32,473 bases of DNA, taken from positions 1 through 32,473 of the forward strand of contig CAJXIL010000029.1 in assembly GCA_913054455.1 (NCBI GenBank), given 5' to 3'. The stretch's first letter is position 1, and every line of letters begins with the position of its first letter. The stretch comes from an uncultured Roseobacter sp. GTDB lineage: Bacteria > Pseudomonadota > Alphaproteobacteria > Rhodobacterales > Rhodobacteraceae. The position numbers and the translations under genes were made by a program. A model generated the notes under the pieces. It was not told the DNA's origin. It saw only the letters and a list, made by a program, of their open reading frames with translations, and did not search any database. Positions 26,816-32,473 of this stretch are shown one piece after another.

Positions 26816-28012
26816 ATGGATCAGCGACGAATATGGGATGCGGTGGTGATTGGCGCGGGGCCGGCGGGGCTGATGGCCGCTGGAGAGCTAGCTTCTGTCG
26901 GCCATAGCGTGCTGTTGGTTGAGGCCAAGCCATCATTGGGACGCAAGTTCTTGATGGCGGGGAAGTCCGGGTTGAACCTGACCAAAGATGAGGCTCTGGG
27001 CCAGCTGCTCACCCACTATGGTGATGCAGCTGAATCCCTGGCGCCGATGATCTCTGCCTTTGATTCGGCAGCCATTCAGGACTGGGCGCAGGGGCTGGGG
27101 CAGGCCCTGTTTACTGGCTCCACCGGGCGGGTCTTTCCTGAGAAGATGAAAGCCTCGCCCCTGTTGCGCGCCTGGTTGGCGCGTCTGGAGAACCAGGGTG
27201 TGACCTGGGAAACCCGCTGGCGTTGGACTGGCTGGCAGGGGGAGGATCTGTGTTTTGACACAGCCGACGGGCCACAGCAGATCGCGGCGCGCTGCACTGT
27301 TCTGGCGTTAGGCGGCGCGAGCTGGGCGCGGCTTGGCTCGGATGGAGCTTGGAGTGAGGTATTGGCGGCGCAGGGGATCTCTCTGGCACCGTTTAAACCG
27401 GCGAATGCGGGCCTGATGGTCGACTGGTCAACCCATATGCAGGCGCAGTTTGGTCAGCCGGTGAAGGGCGTAAAGTGGCGGGCGGGCAGCATCACCTCCC
27501 GTGGCGAGGCAGTGATCTCGGCGCGCGGACTGGAGGGTGGTGGCATCTACACAGTCAGCGCAGCCGTGCGCGATGGTGCCGATCTGAGCGTTGATCTATT
27601 GCCAGACCTCTCGGAGGCGGAGGTTGCGACCCGCCTTGCGCGTCCCCGTGGCAAGGCCAGTCTTGCCACGCATCTGCGCCGAACCGTCAAACTGGGAGCA
27701 GGCAGGACTGCTTTGTTGCAGGAGTTTGGTCGCCCGCTGCCGAAGGATCCGGGTGATTTGGCCGCATTGATCAAGGCGCTGCCGGTGAAACACGCAGGTC
27801 TGCGCCCTATGGATGAGGCAATTTCGACCGCTGGCGGTATCCTTTGGTCAGAGCTGGATGAGGATCTGATGCTGACCAAACGCCCCAGCACCTTTTGCGC
27901 CGGGGAAATGCTGGACTGGGAAGCGCCAACGGGCGGCTACCTGCTGACGGCCTGTCTTGCTACCGGGCGCTGGGCCGGGCGTGAAGCCGTAGGCTATCTT
28001 GCGACCCTCTGA
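26816..28012 (+). CDS. HI0933-like FAD-dependent flavoprotein / NAD(P)/FAD oxidoreductase
   Basis: VVIGAGPAGLMAAGELASVGHSVLLVEAKPSLGRKFLMAGKSGLNLT; STAGGILWSELDEDLMLTKRPSTFCAGEMLDWEAPTGGYLLTACLATGRWAG. Confidence 0.9.
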   Translation: MDQRRIWDAVVIGAGPAGLMAAGELASVGHSVLLVEAKPSLGRKFLMAGKSGLNLTKDEALGQLLTHYGDAAESLAPMISAFDSAAIQDWAQGLGQALFTGSTGRVFPEKMKASPLLRAWLARLENQGVTWETRWRWTGWQGEDLCFDTADGPQQIAARCTVLALGGASWARLGSDGAWSEVLAAQGISLAPFKPANAGLMVDWSTHMQAQFGQPVKGVKWRAGSITSRGEAVISARGLEGGGIYTVSAAVRDGADLSVDLLPDLSEAEVATRLARPRGKASLATHLRRTVKLGAGRTALLQEFGRPLPKDPGDLAALIKALPVKHAGLRPMDEAISTAGGILWSELDEDLMLTKRPSTFCAGEMLDWEAPTGGYLLTACLATGRWAGREAVGYLATL

Positions 28013-28026
28013 GCCAGAGAGGGCTG

Positions 28027-28617
28027 TTACTTCATCAGGGCTGCTATCCGCTGGTGCGCGGGGCGGGCGCGCATGGATTTGCCATAGGCCAGCATCGCCT
28101 GATTTTCGACCGGGAACTTGGCGCCGAAGGCCCAGTTCAGACAGTGGGTTAGTACGATGTCTGCAATGGTGAACTCCTCTCCCATGACATAGGGGCCTTT
28201 GATCTGGCTTTCGATCCGGTCGAGGTTGCGGTTGAACTCCCATTTCAGGCTAGGTTTTACCTCAGGCACGCGCTGGTCCTTGGGCAGGGCAAAGCTGTGG
28301 CGCGCCGCTGTCCACAACACGGCATCCAGCTCATCCAGAAAGCGCTGTGTCATGGCATCCTGGTGGGCGCGGGCCAATGTGCCGGCCTTGGCGGTTAGGC
28401 TGCCGTGTTTATCGGCAAGATAGGTGATGATCGCGGTCGAGTCGGTGATCACCTCGTCGCCTTCGATCAAGGCCGGCACTTTGCCCAAGGCACTGATCTG
28501 GAGAATCTCCGGGCTTTGTGGTGTGGCGGGGTTCAACTCATAGGGCTGGCCCAGCTCCTCTAGGGTCCAAAGCACCCGAAAGCTCCGCGACATGGGTGTG
28601 CCGATGACAGTATACAT
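28027..28617 (-). CDS. glutathione S-transferase family protein
   Basis: MYTVIGTPMSRSFRVLWTLEELGQPYEL, GKVPALIEGDEVITDSTAIITYLADKHG. Confidence 0.9.
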   Translation of the reverse strand: MYTVIGTPMSRSFRVLWTLEELGQPYELNPATPQSPEILQISALGKVPALIEGDEVITDSTAIITYLADKHGSLTAKAGTLARAHQDAMTQRFLDELDAVLWTAARHSFALPKDQRVPEVKPSLKWEFNRNLDRIESQIKGPYVMGEEFTIADIVLTHCLNWAFGAKFPVENQAMLAYGKSMRARPAHQRIAALMK

Positions 28618-28709
28618 TATGATCTCTCCCTTTTCTTCCTTGCCGCCAAGATGAAGCCTGGGGGCAAGAGGTCAAGGCCACAATAGTCTGGATCCCAGCA
28701 CGCGCGGTT

Positions 28710-29738
28710 CTAGCGGGCCCGCCCCAGCATCGAGAGCCGGATCAAGGCACGCTCCATCAGGGCCAAAGCGGGCGCGGTCTGGCCAGCAGATCGCAGCGCC
28801 AAATCGGTGTCGGTTAAAATGGTCAGGCCCCGTTGCAAGCGATCCGCGCCCCAGCCCTGCGCCTGACGCAGCACTCTGTCGCGGCGTTTGCCATACAGGG
28901 GGGGACGCAACCGGCCTATGCCCTGTGCTGGGCCGCCGGGATCGGCTGCAACAGTATAAAGCGTGCGAAAATGCCGGGTTGCACCAATACAAAGCGTCAC
29001 CGCATTGGTGCCCTGTGACTGCAAGCGGCTGATCAGGGGGCCGATCTCGGGGGTGCGGCCCTCGGCTACCACGTTAAGCACATCGTCCAGGGCGGCCTCA
29101 GTAGACTGTGGTGCCACGGCCTGAATGTCGTCTAGCGAGAGCGGCGCGCTGTCGCCATGTTTATAGAGTGACAGCTTGTCGATCATCCGTGAGAAGTCAC
29201 CGGGGCCAATGTCGTTTGCAATATCGGTCAGCACAGCCATGCTATCGCCTGGGACATCGCGGATCTGCGCTGCGCCCAAAATGCGTTCGATCTCTGCCCG
29301 CGACGGGGGATCGTCATAGATGCCTGTGGCATAGGCATTGTTATGTGCCTCAAACCCTTTGCGCAGTTTTGATGTGGCTTTGAGCTGTCCTGCCGTGACG
29401 ATGATCTGCGCATCCCCTGGCTGCCATTCTTCGAGTGCGGCCAGGATCGCCGGGGCGGCGGTGTCGTTGGCCTCTTCCACAAAGACGGCGCGGGCGCCGG
29501 GGAAAAACCCGACGGCCTTGATCGCATCCAACAGCTGTGCCGGATCTTTGCGCAGCTCGCTGCCGGGCATCCGGCTGAGGCGCATTTCTTCATCCGCGCC
29601 GGGGCCCAGCAGGGCCGCCAGCATCTGCTGCCGCTTCAGCGCCACCCGCATGGCATCGGCGCCATAGATCAACAGCCCGGTCTTAGAGGGATCGGGCTTG
29701 GCGCAATAGGCCTCGGTGTCGCGCGGCGAAAGCTTCAT
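28710..29738 (-). CDS. holA: DNA polymerase III subunit delta
   Basis: GLLIYGADAMRVALKRQQML, LSRMPGSELRKDPAQLLDAIKAVGFFPGARAVFVEEANDT; conserved holA-lptE-leuS order. Confidence 0.9.
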   Translation of the reverse strand: MKLSPRDTEAYCAKPDPSKTGLLIYGADAMRVALKRQQMLAALLGPGADEEMRLSRMPGSELRKDPAQLLDAIKAVGFFPGARAVFVEEANDTAAPAILAALEEWQPGDAQIIVTAGQLKATSKLRKGFEAHNNAYATGIYDDPPSRAEIERILGAAQIRDVPGDSMAVLTDIANDIGPGDFSRMIDKLSLYKHGDSAPLSLDDIQAVAPQSTEAALDDVLNVVAEGRTPEIGPLISRLQSQGTNAVTLCIGATRHFRTLYTVAADPGGPAQGIGRLRPPLYGKRRDRVLRQAQGWGADRLQRGLTILTDTDLALRSAGQTAPALALMERALIRLSMLGRAR

Positions 29739-30259
29739 TCGGCGGCTGGGGTGGCCAGATCCGCTGTTGCCAGCAGCCGTGCGGCGATCTGATCCGCAAG
29801 GATACGCATCAGGCGTTCAAAAGCGTCGCGTTCACCAGCCAGGGTTTCCACTGTGGATCCGGTGGCGGAGTAGCCAGTGAAATTGGTCTCGCTGCCACTG
29901 GCGATCACCGCGCCATCCGATTGGCGCATCAGGCTATAGCCGACGGATCCGATAATTGAATATCGGGTGATCGAGTTGTCAGCGGTAATCGCCTGGCCTT
30001 CTGTCCTGGTCGCGAGGGTCAGGTCCAGCTGGTAGTCGCCACTGCTGGCCCGACCCAGACGTTGTTCCAGATCCCGAACTAGAAAATAGGCATTTCTGTC
30101 ACCAGTCGAATCGGCGAGGTCGGGAAAGGCAATGACCACCTCTCCGTAGAGCGCATCGCCGGTGCCGCCCGGCGCATTCACTGGCGCAAAGCCACAGGCG
30201 CTGACCACCAAAGAGGTGACCAGCGTGAGGATCAGCAAAGGCTGATTAAGCAACGACAT
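29735..30259 (-). CDS. lptE: LPS assembly lipoprotein LptE
   Basis: Lipoprotein signal [20 protein letters not shown]; located between leuS and holA with overlaps at both ends. Confidence 0.87.
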   Translation of the reverse strand: MSLLNQPLLILTLVTSLVVSACGFAPVNAPGGTGDALYGEVVIAFPDLADSTGDRNAYFLVRDLEQRLGRASSGDYQLDLTLATRTEGQAITADNSITRYSIIGSVGYSLMRQSDGAVIASGSETNFTGYSATGSTVETLAGERDAFERLMRILADQIAARLLATADLATPAAE

Positions 30260-32473
30260 TGACGATACGACCCGGCACCACGATGACCTTTTTCGGGGCG
30301 CCGCCATTCAGCGCCTTTTGTACAGCTTCGTGTGCTAGGGCGATTTTTTCAACCTCTGCTTTGTCGAGATCGGCGGCCACGGTGATTTCGCCGCGGCGCT
30401 TGCCGTTGATCTGAATTGGCAGGGTGACGCTGTCCTCGACCAGCATCGCCTCATCTGCGATGGGCCAGGGGGCTGTGGTGATCAGCCCTTCGCCACCTTG
30501 ATGGGCCCAGATATCCTCGGCCAGGTGCGGCACCATTGGCGACATCAGCTGCGCCAGGGTCATGATGGCCTGCTTTTGCGCGGCCTGACCAGCCTTGGAT
30601 TTCGCCAGGGTATTGGTGAACCCGTAAAGCCGTGCGATGGAGGCGTTAAAGCCAAAGCTTTCAACGCCCAGGGTCACGTCGCGGATAGCTTTATGCATCT
30701 CACGCAGTAACTCTTCGTCACCCTGTCCGGTGGCGCCGGGCTCCATCTGGCCGATCTTGTCGCAGAGGTTCCAGACCCGGTTGAGGTGCTTATAGGCGGC
30801 CTCGGCCCCCGAGGCGGTCCATTCCACGTCCCGTTCGGGGGGCGAATCGGACAGCACAAACCAACGGGCGGTATCCGCGCCATAGGAAGAGATGATCGAG
30901 AGAGGATTGACCACGTTGTTTTTGGACTTCGACATCTTGGCCGAAGGGATGGTTTTGACCTCAAGGCCGCCTTCTTTGAGGAAGGCCTTACCGTCGCGCA
31001 GCTCTACTTCTTCTGGGTAGTGATAGACCGGGCGGCCCGTGTCATCTGCGCTCTGGTAGATCGCGTGGGTCACCATGCCCTGGGTAAACAGCGCGTCAAA
31101 GGGCTCTTCGCAGCCATCGGGCAGGTGGCCGCAGATCTTCATCGCGCGGGAAAAGAAGCGTGCATAGAGCAGGTGCAGAATCGCATGTTCCACGCCGCCA
31201 ATATACTGATCCACATTCATCCAGTATTCCGCTTCGGGCAGGATGGTGGGTGTTTTGGCGTGTGGCGCAGTAAAGCGGCTGAAATACCACGATGAATCCA
31301 CAAAGGTATCCATGGTATCGGTTTCGCGCAACGCGGGCTTGCCACACTTGGGGCAGGCGCAGTTGCGCCAGCTGGGATGGCGGTCCAGCGGATTACCCGG
31401 CACCGAGAAATCGATCGCTTTGCCGTCTTCGTCATAGGGCAGGGCGATGGGCAGGTTTTCTTTCTTTTCCGGCACCACGCCACAGTCTTCACAGTGAACG
31501 ACGGGAATCGGGCAGCCCCAATAGCGCTGACGGGACAGGCCCCAATCGCGCAGACGGTATTTGGTGACGCCTTCGCCCCAACCTGCCTTTTCCGCAAAAT
31601 CGACGGTGGTGTTGATCGCCTCTTCGCCGGTGGCCTCGGTGAGACCAGCAAAATGGTCAACCCAGCGGACCTTTTCTGATTTGGCCGGAACCAGAGCTTC
31701 ATTGGCTACAGGAGCCGCGTCATCCAGCGCATAAAAGGCGTTCAGCACCGGCAGGTCATACTTGCGGCAGAAATCCAGGTCACGCTGGTCATGCGCCGGG
31801 CAGGCAAAAATGGCACCGGTGCCGTAATCCATCAGGATGAAATTGGCGATCCAGACGGGCAGATCCCAGTCTGGGTTCAGCGGGTGCTTCACCCGAATGC
31901 CGGTGTCGTAGCCCAGCTTTTCTGCGGTCTCGATGGCCTCTTCGGTGGTGCCACCCTTGCGGCATTCCGCAACAAATGCAGCCACTTCGGTTGAATTGGC
32001 TTCCAGCTCCTTGGCAATGGGGTGATCTGGAGAGATACCCACAAAGGACGCGCCCATCAGCGTGTCGGGGCGGGTGGTATAAACTTCAATCGCTTCGCCG
32101 CCATCGCTGCGTTCAAAGCCAAATTGCAGCCCGCGCGATTTGCCGATCCAGTTTTCCTGCATCAGGCGCACCTTGGCGGGCCAATCGTGCAGCCCGTCCA
32201 GTGCCGACAGCAAATCTTCGGAATAGTCGGAGATCTTGAAGAACCATTGCGTCAGCTCGCGCCGTTCCACCAACGCGCCCGAGCGCCAGCCGCGGCCGCC
32301 TTCGACCTGTTCGTTGGCCAGAACGGTCATATCAACCGGATCCCAGTTCACCACGGCGTTTTTACGATAGACCAGACCTTTTTCGAGGAAATCCAGGAAC
32401 AGCGCCTGCTGCTGGCCATAGTAGTCTTCATCGCAGGTGGCAAATTCACGCGACCAGTCCAGCGACAGGCCCA
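30246..32473 (-). CDS. leuS: leucyl-tRNA synthetase, 5' end outside window
   Basis: [35 protein letters not shown] at the window edge; [20 protein letters not shown] (editing), [12 protein letters not shown] (KMSKS). Confidence 0.97.
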   Translation of the reverse strand, partial: GLSLDWSREFATCDEDYYGQQQALFLDFLEKGLVYRKNAVVNWDPVDMTVLANEQVEGGRGWRSGALVERRELTQWFFKISDYSEDLLSALDGLHDWPAKVRLMQENWIGKSRGLQFGFERSDGGEAIEVYTTRPDTLMGASFVGISPDHPIAKELEANSTEVAAFVAECRKGGTTEEAIETAEKLGYDTGIRVKHPLNPDWDLPVWIANFILMDYGTGAIFACPAHDQRDLDFCRKYDLPVLNAFYALDDAAPVANEALVPAKSEKVRWVDHFAGLTEATGEEAINTTVDFAEKAGWGEGVTKYRLRDWGLSRQRYWGCPIPVVHCEDCGVVPEKKENLPIALPYDEDGKAIDFSVPGNPLDRHPSWRNCACPKCGKPALRETDTMDTFVDSSWYFSRFTAPHAKTPTILPEAEYWMNVDQYIGGVEHAILHLLYARFFSRAMKICGHLPDGCEEPFDALFTQGMVTHAIYQSADDTGRPVYHYPEEVELRDGKAFLKEGGLEVKTIPSAKMSKSKNNVVNPLSIISSYGADTARWFVLSDSPPERDVEWTASGAEAAYKHLNRVWNLCDKIGQMEPGATGQGDEELLREMHKAIRDVTLGVESFGFNASIARLYGFTNTLAKSKAGQAAQKQAIMTLAQLMSPMVPHLAEDIWAHQGGEGLITTAPWPIADEAMLVEDSVTLPIQINGKRRGEITVAADLDKAEVEKIALAHEAVQKALNGGAPKKVIVVPGRIVNVVA

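Overview
Chromosomal window from an alphaproteobacterium, probably Rhodobacteraceae/Roseobacter-like (inferred from gene content and order; no database search was run). It is mostly housekeeping with some accessory genes. Left to right: mtaB (partial), dapF, tRNA-Lys(TTT), a 3'-5' exonuclease, a TetR regulator divergent from a haloalkane dehalogenase, a fused 2-oxoacid dehydrogenase E1 alpha-beta translationally coupled to a FabD-like acyltransferase with altered motifs, a palindromic intergenic element, a DUF427/class III cyclase fusion, a membrane-anchored winged-helix regulator overlapping a small secreted-protein gene, a second secreted Cys-containing protein, rnhB, ccrM, a membrane class III cyclase, alkB, mutY, a DUF721/DciA-like gene, a DsbA-like gene, an lpxK / divergent kdtA-like / cysQ-like / pmbA cluster, a DUF2125 protein, an SDR and enoyl-CoA hydratase pair, a flavoprotein, a GST, and holA-lptE-leuS (leuS partial). 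I found no phage, transposon, integrase or CRISPR. The best candidates for undescribed biology are the E1-fusion + acyltransferase pair (4703-7926), the cluster of a DUF427-cyclase with a membrane wHTH regulator and a secreted protein (8059-10943), and the KdtA-like protein that appears to lack the catalytic motifs of canonical KdtA (20238-21419).
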